NCBI GenBank assembly: GCA_007922195.1
Contig: ML682067.1
Coordinates: forward strand, 1,440,357 to 1,504,356
Reading direction: 5' to 3'
Length of the DNA: 64,000 nucleotides
Source: Podocnemis expansa
Taxonomy: Eukaryota > Chordata > Testudines > Podocnemididae
The notes beneath the pieces were generated by a model. The model worked only from the letters and a program-made list of their open reading frames with translations. It had not been told where the DNA came from and made no database searches. The position numbers and the translations under genes are program-made. Position 1 is the stretch's first letter. Each line of letters begins with the position of its first letter. Below are positions 11,263 through 22,740 of this stretch, one piece after another.

Positions 11263-12255
11263 GTGCCTCAAGGGTGTCTAAACAGCCCCATCCTAGGCTC
11301 TTGGCATGGGCACTGTTTAGGTACTGACCCCATGACTGGTCCCTCAGGAGACCGTGTCGAGATCTCATGGTGCCGCGGAGCTCCCAGCAGCACCGACACC
11401 TCCGGCACTGGCCAGAACTTTAAACCCCGTGCCATGTTCGTACACCAGAGATCTCACGGAGCATTTGACCTTCTGCGCCGTGTTGCTGCCCATACAGGGA
11501 TGGAAGTTCAATCCCTTGAAGGGCCCACCGACACACTATTTGCGCTGGTGATCTCGTCCAGCAATCCCATCACAGTCCCACTCCACCCTAGCATGTGGGA
11601 CCTTGCATCGTCACGATGGCGAAGCCCAGGCTCTATTCCCCCAGTGTCTGATATGGTGGGCCTAAAAGATGAGGTCCAAGGAACACAGTTCCCCTCTCTT
11701 ATCCACCACCTGGTACAGTCTTGGGGTGTGGTGGAGGCAGCCCATGGCCCAGACCAAATTCCCCACGATCCCCTCCTGGCATCGAGAGACATGAGAGAGG
11801 TAGACCTCCTAGGGCGAAAAGTATATTCCTCCTCCATCTTCCAGTTACACATGACGAACAACCAAGCCCTGGTGGGCAGATATATGATCAATCTGTGGGA
11901 GTCAATGAACAAATTTAGACATCTACTCCCACAGCAGGCTAGGGAGAATTATGACGCCTTCCTAGAGGAAGGCAGGATAGCATCCCAGGACCTTCTCCTT
12001 TCAGCTTGGGACACAATAGACATGGCCTCCCATACAATGGCCTCAGCCATGACCCTCAGCCGCACGGCATGGCTTAGGGAGGTGGGGATACCCCCAGCCT
12101 CCCAACAGGCAATCTTTGACCTCCCCTCCAATGGGGAGGACCTTTTCCCAGTGGAGTCCGAGGCCATTATCACTAGCGCCCAGGACCTCCACGGGGAACT
12201 CAAGTACTTGGGCCTCCTCCCCTCAGGGGCCCCTGAACACTCTCCTTCCAAATAG
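11263..12255 (+). pseudogene. DIRS gag-like ORF1, C-terminal half
   Basis: This 330-aa frame is the conserved part of DIRS ORF1. It has an L-L-G-R-K-V-Y-S-S motif near residue 182. A segment L-V-G-R-Y-M-I-N-L-W (about 202) and an E-N-Y-D-A-F-L-E-E-G block (about 229) follow. The most family-typical run, M-A-S-H-T-M-A-S-A, is at about 255, followed by W-L-R-E-V-G-I-P. Last come D-L-P and the L-F-P-V-E-S-E tail. It probably forms the capsid-like particle of the retroelement. The first about 60 residues may not be original, because the true reading frame enters from the upstream half. The ATG at 11263 is only the first in frame, not an established start. Confidence 0.75.
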
Positions 12256-12258
12256 GAG

Positions 12259-13873
12259 TTGTATGCCGTCCTGATTTGCCCTTCTTGGTGAAATGGCCGA
12301 GTTGTGGCATTGTAACCCCTCCGGCCTGTGTCCATGCTTGGACAGAAGAGTTTCTCCTGTCCTGGGGCCATGCCCCACCACTCTCTGCACAGAAGGACTT
12401 CCCTAGAGGTTGCAACCTCTCATCCTGGCTGTTGGTCTCCCCTTTAGACAGGGACCATGTTCTGGCCTGGTCCCAACATGCTCCCTCCTATTAATCAGAG
12501 TAATGGGTGTAAAACATACACCCAAAGTTCCTCTCTTAAGAGTGCCACCCATGAATTCCCCACTTGGTCTTTCCCCATTGCGGAGGGAGCCCCCCCACTT
12601 TTTTCTTTCTTTGCCACACTCAACGATTCTCTACTCCCTTGTGGGCACACAGGGCAGAGGCCAGGATAACCCCCATAAATCTTGGGTGGAACAGTGTTAT
12701 TCCCCTCAGTAGAAGTCAGGGACCCTTCCTCTAGTGTCTCTGTTGTGACTCAGCCGACCACTTGTTCACTTAGCCTTCAGGGCCACACCCCACAATCCCG
12801 TGTGCCCCGACCCCATAGATCCAGAATGGTCTTGTCCCTATCTGGGCTTGCGACTCCACACCTTCCTACCATTTATGAAGGCGCCCTCCATTCCTGCCTT
12901 CGGTCCCATGGAACCCCAGTAACCTACTATATGACACAATCCAGAACCCCTCCTGTCCATTCATCCCCACATCCCATTCCCTTCCATGTTAGACCAGCAC
13001 AAAAGGCGTCTCACCACCCACCCTCCCAAGCATATCCTGGATATTTGTAGTCCAGCTCCTAGTATCCTGCCCCTTCACATGCAAAACTGCTTTGGCTCCA
13101 TGAGAAGCCTCCTCCTCCATACCTGCAAAAGAAGGGGGTTGAACTTTCTGTAATTGTCCCTGTGAGGTGGTTATGATAGCGAAGATGTCCAAAGAATTAT
13201 TTTCAAGATTATATTTATAGTCTCCTTAATTCAAGACAAAATGAAATGTACACAACAGCCCCACTGAGGGACATCTTATAAAGCTAAGAGAAGCTTATTT
13301 TAAAGAGCGTCAGAGTCAAGTCTGATGGGCAGCTGTATTAAAATCTACCAGGTAGCTAAGAATTAAGGGAACCCTAAAAGATATCATAATTAAGATGGAG
13401 GCCCTTTTGAAAAATATAAAGAATGCAAGGGATAAAAAGTGGTCAGTGAAGCTTCAGGAGAGACGGTTTAAAAATCTGAGGTTCAGACAAAAGTGTTCTT
13501 GCAAACAGAAAAAGGATCAAACAAGAATTCAGAGAGTCAGTTAAGACTTTCAGGGGGAAGAAAAAGGCAGCAAACAGAACAAAAAACACAAACACAACAC
13601 AACACAAGACCCTAAACCCCAGTAGAAATGAATGCTAGTCACAGGGACTAAATAGAAAGCCTTCACCAACTACACTGGAGTAGAAAGAAAGAAAGAAAAA
13701 GTCCATCTATAATATTGGAGATGCTGGGGTCCTTATTAAAAGTCAGCAAAGAAAATAGAGAAAAATCAGGAAGAACAGTAAAACTCATATGGCCAGGTTC
13801 TCATACCCTGCTCATGCTAAGTATTTACTTTAATCTGTAATTGGAGCCACTGAAATCAGTGAGATTACTGATA
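12259..13873. other. C-rich then AT-rich sequence, unclassified
   Basis: 12259-13090 is strongly C-rich, unlike its 3' neighbour, and may be the decayed continuation of the DIRS copy or an unrelated insertion. I found no RT or integrase motif in it. 13190-13870 is A-rich with short homopurine runs (gaaagaaagaaag near 13684) and no coding signal. Confidence 0.4.
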
Positions 13874-14382
13874 GGGTATGTCCACACGTATCTCTTAAAT
13901 CGAAATAACACTGGTTATTTCAATTTTAAAAAGATTAGGTCCACACAACATTTTCTGGTTTTGAAATGACATGCTCCGTCATTTCAAAACAAGAGACGTT
14001 ATTTTGAAATAGCTTAAACATAGTTTAATTTGAATTGTCTGTTAAAATGAAATGGTTATTTTGAAACAACCCCGGTCAGACATGTTATTTTGAAATAACC
14101 CTTATTTCAAATTAACACTTTTTGCCCTTCTCCTTCCCAGGGTGCCTTCCTTTTTGTATATATTGGGTGGGGGCATGGCACAAGGAGGGGGCCATGTTGC
14201 CACACTTCCCATGGTGCCCCTCTCCTGATTTGAAATAGCAAGTCCTGTGTCTGGACTTGCTATTTCGATTTGAGGTTTTTGCTTATTTCAATTTAGGTTA
14301 CTTCGAAATAATGACTTTATTTCAAATTAGCTTATGTCAAATTAACTTATTTTGAAATAAGCATCTACATGTGGACATAGCC
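13874..14382. mobile_element. Palindromic MITE with TTTCGAAA/TTTTGAAA modules, copy 2
   Basis: Termini are gggtatgtccacacgta at the left and tacatgtggacatagcc at the right, in inverted orientation. Both ends are flanked by the trinucleotide ata (13871-13873 and 14383-14385). Inside are repeated ttattttgaaataa-type palindromes. A 100-bp GC-rich segment without palindromes (about 14120-14225, 'gggtgccttcc...gtgcccc') sits in the middle. Most cores read TTTTGAAA, not TTTCGAAA, as expected from methyl-CpG decay. Confidence 0.75.
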
Positions 14383-14619
14383 ATAGAGTAAGACCCTAAA
14401 TGTGAGTAAACATGGCAGAATCTGACTCATAAAAATAACTATTGATTTATAGCATTTATGAGGCTGCTTGGAAAATATGAACATATATAAATCAGAAGGC
14501 TCAAACAACAGTTAAGAGAGGCATGAGACGGTAACAATGAAACTTGCTCAAACTCTGACTTTTTTACTTTTTTATGTTCTGACAAACAAAAATAGAAGAT
14601 AGCTGGAGAAAAGCAGTCA

Positions 14620-14768
14620 TGGCAAATGATGGAGTCTACATCCCTCAAAATCAAGGCTGGCGTTCCTGGAAGATACGCTTTGGCCAGTCAAGGAGGAAGT
14701 AACTGGATGAAACTACATGACCTGTGTTATGCAGGAGATCAGACTAAATGATCTAACGGTCCCTTTTG
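14620..14768 (+). repeat. CR1/L3-like LINE 3' end fragment
   Basis: This is the 3' terminal portion of a LINE. It carries gttatgcaggagatcagac and taaatgatctaacggtccct, the characteristic 3' untranslated motif of CR1/L3 elements. No coding part is attached. Confidence 0.65.
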
Positions 14769-15618
14769 GCCTCAGTGGCAGCTTTTGGGGTAGGCAAAGC
14801 AGGTAGTTGCCTCGGGCCCCCAAGCAATAAGGGGCCCCATCCTCAATTTGGTGGCCAGAAATGAAAATATAGAAAAATATAGAAATTGTTCTCATCTAGC
14901 AGAGCAAGTAAGGCACTTTTCAGTCTTGGCTCATCAAGGCAAACTATCATTAGGATATGTGCTTCATCTGAATTGCAGATTTCACCATTATCTGCCCATT
15001 TTCACATGTACATGCTAAAAAAGCAGGAGCAAGCAATAGCACGATAGCAGGAACTTTTCCAGTGGTCTCATTCCTAGTTCCTCAGTGTGGAAATTTATTC
15101 TGCCATTTTTTAATTTTGTGAAATATTGCCTTTTCCTTTTCTTTTTTACCTGGTCTTTATTTTTTTTGTTTTGGTTTGTTTGTTTGTTTGTTTTGTTTTT
15201 TTTGCCTTTTCCTTTCCCTTTGTGACATTTTTTCCTTTGGCTTTGGTTAGCTCAGATTACCAGGGAGGGCCATATAGGCTGCTACATATAAATGTAGGGC
15301 TGCCCTAAAGCAATCTTTACAGATGTATGTGCTGTATGCCTTTCTTTTGTTGAGAAATTTTTTTAGCTTCTCTTGTACTTACTATTTAATATTTTTCAGG
15401 GGGTCAGAGTCTTATAAACTTGAGTACTTCAGAGAATTTCATTAAAATTTGATGTTTTTCATTTACAGCTACACACTAGAAACCTTTTCACTCGTTTTTA
15501 TTTATTATAATTGTTTGCATTAAATGTCTAGTGCACATAAACCCAAACCTATATGAAAAATTTGTAAGGTTTGACTGCCAAAATTTTAAATGTGGTATTT
15601 TAGTTATTTTTGAGCCAG
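14769..15618. other. Repeat scrap and low-complexity T-rich sequence
   Basis: 14777-14845 (gcttttggggtaggcaaag, tgcctcgggccccc) is a fragment of the same dispersed family as 16680-16745 in opposite orientation. 15130-15225 is T-rich with a (GTTT)n run near 15172-15196 and yields a false hydrophobic frame. The rest is AT-rich. Confidence 0.45.
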
Positions 15619-16391
15619 TGTAACCTGCTAGGGTGGGCTCAGATTCATTCAATTGCCCCTCTCCAGTGCCTCACAGAGAAAACCCCTGATGAAAGCAACT
15701 GGAGAGCCAGGATCCAGTTGTTAAAAGGACTCACAGCGAAGACTGCTCAGAGTTTCCATCCCACATTAAACTATTACTCAACAGAAACGTAACAATGAAC
15801 TTTATTAACTAACTAAACACACCTTATCCTAAAGAACCATAATACATTTAAACAGAACAGTAAGAAACCCAAGAGTCCCAAAGTTCAGGTGGAGTCACCC
15901 TTATCTCAATTGCAGTCTTTTAAGTCCTTGGGGCTTGAATGCAGAACGAAAGCAATCCTCATCCTCTCTAGCTGCAGGAATCTTCAGGCAGATGCCATGC
16001 AGTCCTTTCTTCCTCCTGTGTAGCCAGCACCATGCAAGCAGGTCACTGGCCATCCAACTCTCAGTTCCACTGCAGACAACTCCCCTGCAAAGCAGTCGAA
16101 AGCTGGGAGAAAACATCCTGCAGTCCACTCCTGCTCAGCTCCTTTCACAGAGTCCCTTAGCCAATGTCCTCTGCAGCTCTCTGTTTGCTCCTCTCCAGGC
16201 TTCTCTTCTCCGGCTTCTCCCTGAGCATGTAACTCCAGCAAAACAATAAAACTTGTGGAGCATGCTCAGTGTGCTGCCTCACCCTCTTACCAGAAGTTTC
16301 TGGTTTCTGGGCTGCAAAATCTGCCCAGCAATGCAACCCAGCCATAAGGGTCCCTAAAAGAGATTGCACCTATTTAGGCACATGGCTTACA
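15619..16391 (-). mobile_element. Solo LTR, minus orientation, 4-bp target duplication
   Basis: A 773-bp unit starts TGTAACC and ends GGCTTACA, so the ends are inverted (TGTAA(G)CC). It is bounded by the exact tetranucleotide ccag at 15615-15618 and 16392-16395. On the minus strand AATAAA lies at 15806-15801, leaving about 180 bp of U5, which fixes orientation. No clear TATA box was found. Open frames inside (75-104 aa) overlap on both strands and are not credible. The LTR superfamily is undetermined. Confidence 0.7.
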
Positions 16392-16576
16392 CCAGCACTA
16401 ATTTTACCACTGTTTGTTTATTAATTAATGCACATACTTCTCAAAATGTTTTAAAATGTTTATTTTAAATTTGTAGTTCAGCATTAGCTCATTTATGTTA
16501 AGTGAAAGATGATCAACTTACAAGCTTCATGATGGAAAGATCTTTAAAAATAGCATACCCAAGAATAATTTACGTG

Positions 16577-16745
16577 TTCCAGAGGGATAGTCTTGTTAGT
16601 CTGGTTCAGCAAAACAAACAAGGAGTCCGGGGGGGGGGGCATGGGGAGGGTGGCAGTGGGGGCTTATAGTGTGCCTTTTAGGGGGCCCTACAATGGGCCT
16701 TCGCGTACGGCCCCCAATTGCCTAAGGTCGCCTCTGTCTGGCCTT
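16577..16745 (-). repeat. PLE tail scrap joined to a G-rich dispersed repeat
   Basis: 16577-16628 is the minus-strand PLE terminus (ttccagagggatagtc, ctggttcagcaaaac, caaggagtcc). It stops at a poly-G run of about 10. It is followed by a G/C-rich segment ending in ccaattgcctaaggtcgcc, which belongs to the same family as 14777-14845 in the opposite orientation. Confidence 0.55.
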
Positions 16746-17655
16746 AATAATTCATGAATGAATCAAATGACCTTGCAAGAAGAGGAACACTGGGGGAATT
16801 TTCAGATGGTCAATAGGGTCCAGAAGGGTGCAAAGTAGCTAGAAAAGCAGGAAAGAATCATTCACATTTCTAGCCAAGCACCAACTGTTTCTCAGGATGA
16901 AATTTTATTTTAACAAGGAAGTGCATTTATATCTCACAAAGGGAAGCTAACTGTATTTGCTAATATGCCTCAGCACTCCATCACCAAAATTAACTAACAT
17001 GCATTAAGTCTTGCTATTGAAACTTCATGAGTAATTGCTTATCAGGTTACAGTATGATTTAAACATCTCTGCAGACTTGCTTCTAGTTCCTTTGGTTGGC
17101 GGAAATTGCTAACTTCACTGATCGGAAATACATAGGGCTAAATCCTTACCTTTTCACTTACAGGGAATACATAGGGATAAATCCTGCCTTTGGATAGCAA
17201 GAAAAGACAGACGCTGACTGCTGCTACAAAAATCTCACAGTTCTGTGCTACAAAAATCTCAGTCAGAGCAGATTTCCATAGGAAACATAGGGAGGGAAAC
17301 TTGTCCAGAAATGCCCTTTACTGATGTTCTGAATAGGCACTGTATGCATCCCCAGCTAGCACTTACTCCTGACAGAAGCAGCACTTGCTAGCTGGCCCGA
17401 CTCACAGACCATACCTCCGTGGGGACATTGTGCCTCCCAACTCCAATGGGATCTTGGCCACACACTGAGCACAACAGAATCAGGCTAAACGTGATTCAGT
17501 CATTGTGGGGTGTCACATATTTTTATGAGGAGCCCTGAAATACTGAGAGAGAGGATGATTTTGCTTGCAATATGGTCATTTCTCTTCTTCTGCATTGGCG
17601 CAATAGCTCATCTCTTTAGAAGCAGGAACTTCTCAAATAAAGCTCTAGATCTATA
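16746..17655. other. No recognised feature
   Basis: AT-rich. A short direct duplication is visible around 17105-17185, where 'catagggctaaatcc' and 'catagggataaatcc' recur about 45 bp apart. No gene. Confidence 0.4.
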
Positions 17656-17997
17656 CTGTGTTCCCTCTAAGCTTGCACATGTGCATGCACACACAGGTTG
17701 AACCCCGCATACAACAAAATAAAGCATGCACAAAAAAATTCAACAGTGGTAATATTTTTATGCTACTGTAAGAAGGTGGTTTCAAGTATCATGTTTCAAA
17801 TAAGGTTTTGTAATTTATGAAATCATTTCCATCACCATATCAAAATAAAATTTAGATATTATTTGTATCATACACACATGCTCACAAGTTTGATCACACT
17901 CACTGGACTGTGCACAAATTTGGAAACTGGTTCTGAAAATTTGTAGAAAAGAAATTTTTTTGTGCACACAGCCTATGAAAAATTAGAGGGAACACTG
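17656..17997. mobile_element. MITE with 'tgttccctctaa' termini (hAT-like), copy 1
   Basis: The left end, ctgtgttccctctaagc, and the right end, attagagggaacactg, are inverted repeats. It shares its interior (gcacaaaaaaattcaacagt) with 57902-58088, which has a perfect 8-bp duplication. Here the flanks are gatctata and gatctggg, so only five bases of duplication survive. Confidence 0.7.
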
Positions 17998-18394
17998 GAT
18001 CTGGGTTAAGCAGGGACCTGTTAGTTTTAGTATTTTTTCTATTGCAGTAGTACCTACTCACGTGCTAGGATCACATTGACATGGTACAGTTGAGCAATAC
18101 ATGGACCTTACACTTTGTATTACCAGAGAACCTAGGAATTGTGCAAACAGAGAACAAAAAGACAGTTTCTGCTCCAAAGGCCTTACAATCTAAGTCTAAG
18201 GTAAGAGACAACTGGTAGACCCAGACAGGTGAAACAGCAACAGCACATTGGTCAGCAAGGTAGGAAGTAGTCTCTGCACCAGCAGCTTAACCAGCATCAC
18301 ATTGTTTTGTATGAACATAATGGCAAATGGGAGATTCAAGGAGGGATATGAATGTGCATAATGTATTGGCTTTGTGGATGTTTACAGGGAACAA
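17998..18394. other. No recognised feature
   Basis: Sequence between a MITE and LTR-like material, with no coding or repeat signal identified. Confidence 0.35.
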
Positions 18395-19215
18395 TTCCCA
18401 AGAAAGTGGGGTAACATGGAAGTGTAGTGGTGTAGTTTCCCTGCTCCAGACAGGCAGGGTTTAAAGGCTCTGCAAGACGTGCCTGGCCAACAGGAGAACA
18501 GGGCTGCATGGCCAATTGGGGCTGAAGAGGTAGTACAAAGTCAGGACTGCAGCACCTGCTCTGGACAGTTTGTCTGAGACCTCACAGAAGGAAGACTGGG
18601 CTGTGGAAGACAGGACCCTGAACAGCTCCTGGGGCACTGCTGGGTTTCATCACATCACAAGCTTGATACAATGGTGCAGGTACCTTGAGGAGATATGAAT
18701 TGCCCAGGGGACCTGGTAAGTGCATGCGGAAGACAAGTGAGGAGGTTGAGGTGGTGCTTAGCAGAGCACATTGGGTCCTTGAGCCAAAGCCTGGAGAAGT
18801 GGGTGGGCCTGGGCCCCACATACCTCCCCCAGACCACCAGTGGGCAGGAACTGCAAGTGAGTGCTGCAGAGTGGGGCCCACTTATACAAGTGGGCCAGAT
18901 GAGACAGGACTTTACCCAAGAAGGGAGGAACCCCATGGACTTGCCTAGTGGGCTGAGGTCCTAAAAAAGACTGTAAGTAAGCAGCTGGGTGGATGGTAGT
19001 GGTTGTCACTGATACAGAGTGAGCCAGGCTGGACTTGATTGACCCCTGGAAGCAGGGGGACAGGGGCAGTGGAATGACTATGGAGGACTCAGCCAGAGGG
19101 CTGAGGTCCTGCGGCGAAACTGAGTGTGAGAGAGACCAAGTTCTGACCACCAGATAGAGTACTATTTGACGTATTTCCCAAACTATCACCAGGAGGCGCT
19201 CATCTGGTGAGTTCC
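18395..19215 (+). repeat. Unclassified LTR/retroelement-like dispersed repeat
   Basis: A purine-rich G/A segment with motifs that I associate with chelonian dispersed repeats (ccaattggggctgaagagg, gaggtcctgcggcg, ccaggaggcgctcatctgg). The edges are not defined and no target duplication was found. The overlapping 87-143 aa frames are not convincing proteins. Assignment as retroelement-internal or LTR sequence is inference. Confidence 0.4.
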
Positions 19216-19689
19216 ATGGTGCAAAGGTCTACAGGGAGAAAATACGATGATGCTTGTTTGAAAACGTTATGTAAGGTAGGTCTAGAGCCACAGCACTTGT
19301 GCTGTCTATCTGAAAAGGAAGGCATCTGATCTGCATGGATTCTGTATCAGCATGAGCACAAAGAGCACAATTAGGTATTAGCATAGTGGGTGAAGGCATG
19401 ACGGTTAATGATATTTAAGTTGATTTGGCCACAAATCTGTCAATACCTGTAATTTTACTGAAAAGAAGCATGGAATACTGTCTTTTGTAATATGCTACTC
19501 TTTTAATTGTTCAAACTCTGTGTAGGTTAGTTGAAGGATGAAAAGTAACCATTAGCAATAAGGAACTTGAAAGAGGAACCAACTCTCTATTTTCAGCTGG
19601 TAAAAGCAGAAAGGAATTGGGGGTTAGCATTAGCTCAGGCTAAAGCTATGCTTGAGGCACTGCCTCACCCCTGCTACACTGTCAAAGGA

Positions 19690-20428
19690 GAAATTAAGGG
19701 CCCGGCTTCCTGTGGAGCCTTCATTTTGTTATTTTGATCAGAGGAGCTGTTTACGGTATTCTGAATTTAAGAGCTGAAATCACAGAGACGAAACTCTCTC
19801 CCTGAGCTGAAATCCCTTAGGAGCGACCAGTGGGCGGTGCCAGCGGATGGCTGGACAGTGGGGGTGACCAGTAGGTGGTGCCAGCGGATGGTGGGTGGTG
19901 CCAGCAGACAGTGTGAGCAGCCAGTGGACAGCCAGACAGTGGGAGTGACCAGTGGGTGGTACCAATGGACAGTGGGTGGAGCCAGTGGCTGATGCAAGTG
20001 GCAGCGCATGTGACCAAAGGGTGGCACTGGCAGACTGGTGTGAGGGACCTTCCCTACATACCCTGGGATTTTGTTGGAAACCCTGTTCTGCACTGATTCT
20101 TCAGATCAGCTATTGAGTGTATATGCTCTGTTATGCTGTATGGGGTTTGAGTGGGAATTTCTACCTGTACTGAATTTCTAAATCAGTGCCAATTTTGCTA
20201 TTGTCTTTACATTCTTTTCTATTACTATTAAAGCGCTGTATATTACACTCAGACTTGTGCTTGTGAGTGGGAAAGCATTACCCCTTTGCAGTGCCCAGGG
20301 AATAGTGCATAATTTCCAAGAAAACTGGGTGGGAGCTCGAGCCAGTTGGTGTTGTAATGTTGTTTGGAAACCCCTAGAAACAGAACCCAGCCCTTCTTCT
20401 GCCAGCTCTCCCTGGCAGAAGGGTTACA
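19690..20428 (+). repeat. LTR-like segment ending in ..gggttaca, with internal minisatellite
   Basis: 20100-20428 carries an ATTAAA polyadenylation-like signal near 20227. The right edge (ctggcagaagggttaca) resembles the U5 end of a reptile LTR. The left edge is not located, and no TG start with a matching duplication was found, so boundaries are approximate. A tandem repeat (19822-20045) interrupts it. Confidence 0.45.
19822..20045 (+). repeat. Degenerate minisatellite, 'gaccagtgggtggtgccagcggacagtgg' type
   Basis: Units built from gaccagt(g/a)gg(c/t)ggt(g/a)cca, gcggatgg and gacagtggg(g/a)gtgacc are repeated about six to eight times with variable spacing. They give the antisense His/Pro/Thr-rich frames at 19767-20093. 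It is a tandem repeat, not a gene. Confidence 0.7.
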
Positions 20429-22300
20429 TTTAAGTGAAGGCAGCATTGGCTGGCATCATTGGCAGATCAGGTGGACAAACATTGACAGCTCAAGAATAAA
20501 TGAGAAGTAAATGGTTAGGTGACTATAGTAAACTGACTATGGAGAGCCTTGACAGTGAATACAAGATACTAGCGTTGCTGAGCTAGAGATGTATGAGTCA
20601 GTGGAGGCTTTCAAAGAGAGGAGTGACAATGTCAAAGAGACAGGCTAAAAAACATATGCAGCAGCATTCTGAATGGATACAAGGGGACAAGAATGCATGT
20701 GTTGTGGCCAGAGAGAAAGATGTTAATTTAATCAAGATGATGAAGAATCAAGCTACCATGGTTCTGAAAAATTGGGGCATACAAGAAATGTGTGTGAAAC
20801 ACTTAAATTCATGCCAAGGGGTAGAGGTTTTACAGAAAAGTACAAGCTAGATGTCACTTAACTGATTACATTTAAGTTCAAGCGCTTGACATTCAAACAA
20901 CACATCCCTGAATTGCTAGAACAAAATAAAAACATTTATTCTCATGAGTTTCGTAAGCTACTTTGGGCATATAATTAACAAGAGGCATTGGACATCAGCT
21001 TCTAAGCCATACACAATGATCATCTGTACATACAAGGATGAAGTCATTTACAAATGGGTCAATAGCACAATGGCATTTCCTTTCACTTTTTTCCAAACAC
21101 ACATTTGCATCGTGCCGTAGCCAGATGAGGGCTGACAGGCTGCTAGAAGTGATGGAGCTCTCTCTCTTGGGATTGCTCCCACTCTTCTAAAATATGTGCC
21201 AGCTGGTATTGTAAAGAGCATCATTTGATGGATGATACCAAGTATAACCAAGTGTGAGTTTCCATTACATTCATTTTATTTGCCAACATCCCCAAATCAT
21301 CTTCTCTTGTATGGCTGGTGTATAGCAACAACTACAATTTCACCTAAAGTTGATGGAACCAACTGGCTACATCACAAGTGGCAGAACTTCTTGAAGTGAT
21401 GCTTTTTTCTTATTTATAAATTGGCCAGTAGATAGTGATACATTTGGTGATCTGGTATGAGAAGCCATGCTCACCCACTGAGGAGTCCTTGATTTTCCAT
21501 TTGTGCATAATCTATATCTGCCATTATTGGTTTCAATTTGGTTCAGAGTTGACCAAGCTATCAATGGGAAATCAAACTTAGGAAACTTCTGCACAGGGTC
21601 TAGCACAAGGTGCTCATATTTTTAATTCTTCTTTAGGCCAATTTGCTTTCCACACCTTCTGAGCATAGCCTCATGCCATCAGGCTAAGAACACAATAAGG
21701 ACATAAGGCATTGAAGATGTGCTGTTAAGATCTTGGTAGACAGGAAGACATCTGTTTTCCTGAATTCATTGAACTTTACAGTGTTGCAGCAGTTGGTCAT
21801 ATTGGTAGGGGAATGACGTCAGTCTGAACAGGTAGCTGTGATGTTGGAATTGACTTAAGAGTTCCAATGATGCATCACATCACTGTATTCATCAACATTT
21901 GCTATTTTAGAACAAACACTTCTGCATCAAAGATGTGCTGGAGTGTAGGAAGTTTACAATTTTATACTGAAAATGTCATGAGCATATATGACTGTGTGCA
22001 AAACTGGTATGAGGATGGAATACAAGCATGGTCAATGAAAACATCCTACCCCATTTTTGATACATGATTTTGAGACCTAGTTAATGACTGTTTCTACCTA
22101 TCAATAATGTTTACAGCTGGCATGTAGTTTTTCTCCAAGGCTTCTGCAAATCCAGATTTCCTTTCTTTTGGGGAATTGGCCTTCAAATTAAAATACATAA
22201 ATAGTATATTTCATTGAACTCTCCTAATGTTGGCACTTTCATATTCTCAAACACCTGATACACTCAACCTCTGAAGTACTACATAATTTATCAAAGATGA
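20429..22300. other. No recognised feature
   Basis: About 1.9 kb of ordinary AT-rich sequence. Short frames (60-85 aa) have no recognisable domains. There may be old repeats here that I cannot identify by eye. Confidence 0.4.
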
Positions 22301-22740
22301 TGCAATGGTCATCTGCCCCTTTTGGACTCCTCAGGTTCCATTCCCCCAGTATCCAGGGCTTGACAAAAGACTCACCGCTCATTGTTGCTGTCGCCCATGG
22401 TCTTTATTTACAGAGTTTATTCTCATAGCCCATCTTTCCAACAGTTGCCAAAACAGGCCGACTCAAACCCAACAGCTTTTATTTTTCCTCAAGTCCCTCA
22501 AAGAGTCAGGGTTGTTCTCCTCCCCTGGTTACTGCAAACGGACTGCTAGCCTTCCTATACCATGTCTTCCCCTCTGGTTTCCTGCTCAGGTCTCTGTGTA
22601 CCTTTCTGGACCAGGTCCTAGCTGCTCTTTCCTGCCTCATCAGGGTCTGACTCAGCCCTAATTAGCCAGGGACCTGCTCTAGCTCTCAGAGCCAGGGCTT
22701 ACAGAAGATTCAAGAGGTTTATATCCTCTGCCCTTCTACA
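22301..22740 (-). mobile_element. Short solo LTR candidate, minus orientation
   Basis: The minus strand reads TGTAGAAGG at 22740, then a TATA-like gatataaac about 15 bp in (22725-22716). AATAAA signals are at 22421-22416 and 22408-22403, and the unit ends ..CCATTGCA at 22301. The flanks are gatga (22296-22300) and gatgg (22741-22745), 4/5 matching. The 440-bp length with an almost absent U3 is unusual. The promoter and polyadenylation order supports an LTR, but the edges could be wrong. Confidence 0.5.

Larger units (their letters stand above)
10228..12258 (+). mobile_element. DIRS-type tyrosine-recombinase retroelement, 5' part
   Basis: The leader (10228-10589: cttcttcaagcactgctcag, ggtcggaaactttttgccct, tatatacgtggccactgcc, ctcctcagttcc) looks like the left terminal repeat of reptile DIRS elements as I remember it. 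It is followed by a gag-like ORF1 broken by a frameshift (10590-11231, then 11263-12255). Downstream of 12255 I cannot find the reverse-transcriptase, RNase H or recombinase frames expected of a full DIRS element. The copy is therefore 3'-truncated or its remainder is unrecognisable. The assignment rests on the ORF1 family and the leader, not on an alignment. Confidence 0.7.

Noticed and set aside
10661..11368. 235-aa minus-strand open frame
   Set aside because: It lies antisense to the DIRS ORF1 and arises from the GC-rich Ser/Pro linker. The sense frames carry the recognisable motifs.
15126..15308. 60-aa Phe-rich frame
   Set aside because: Translation of a T-rich low-complexity run.
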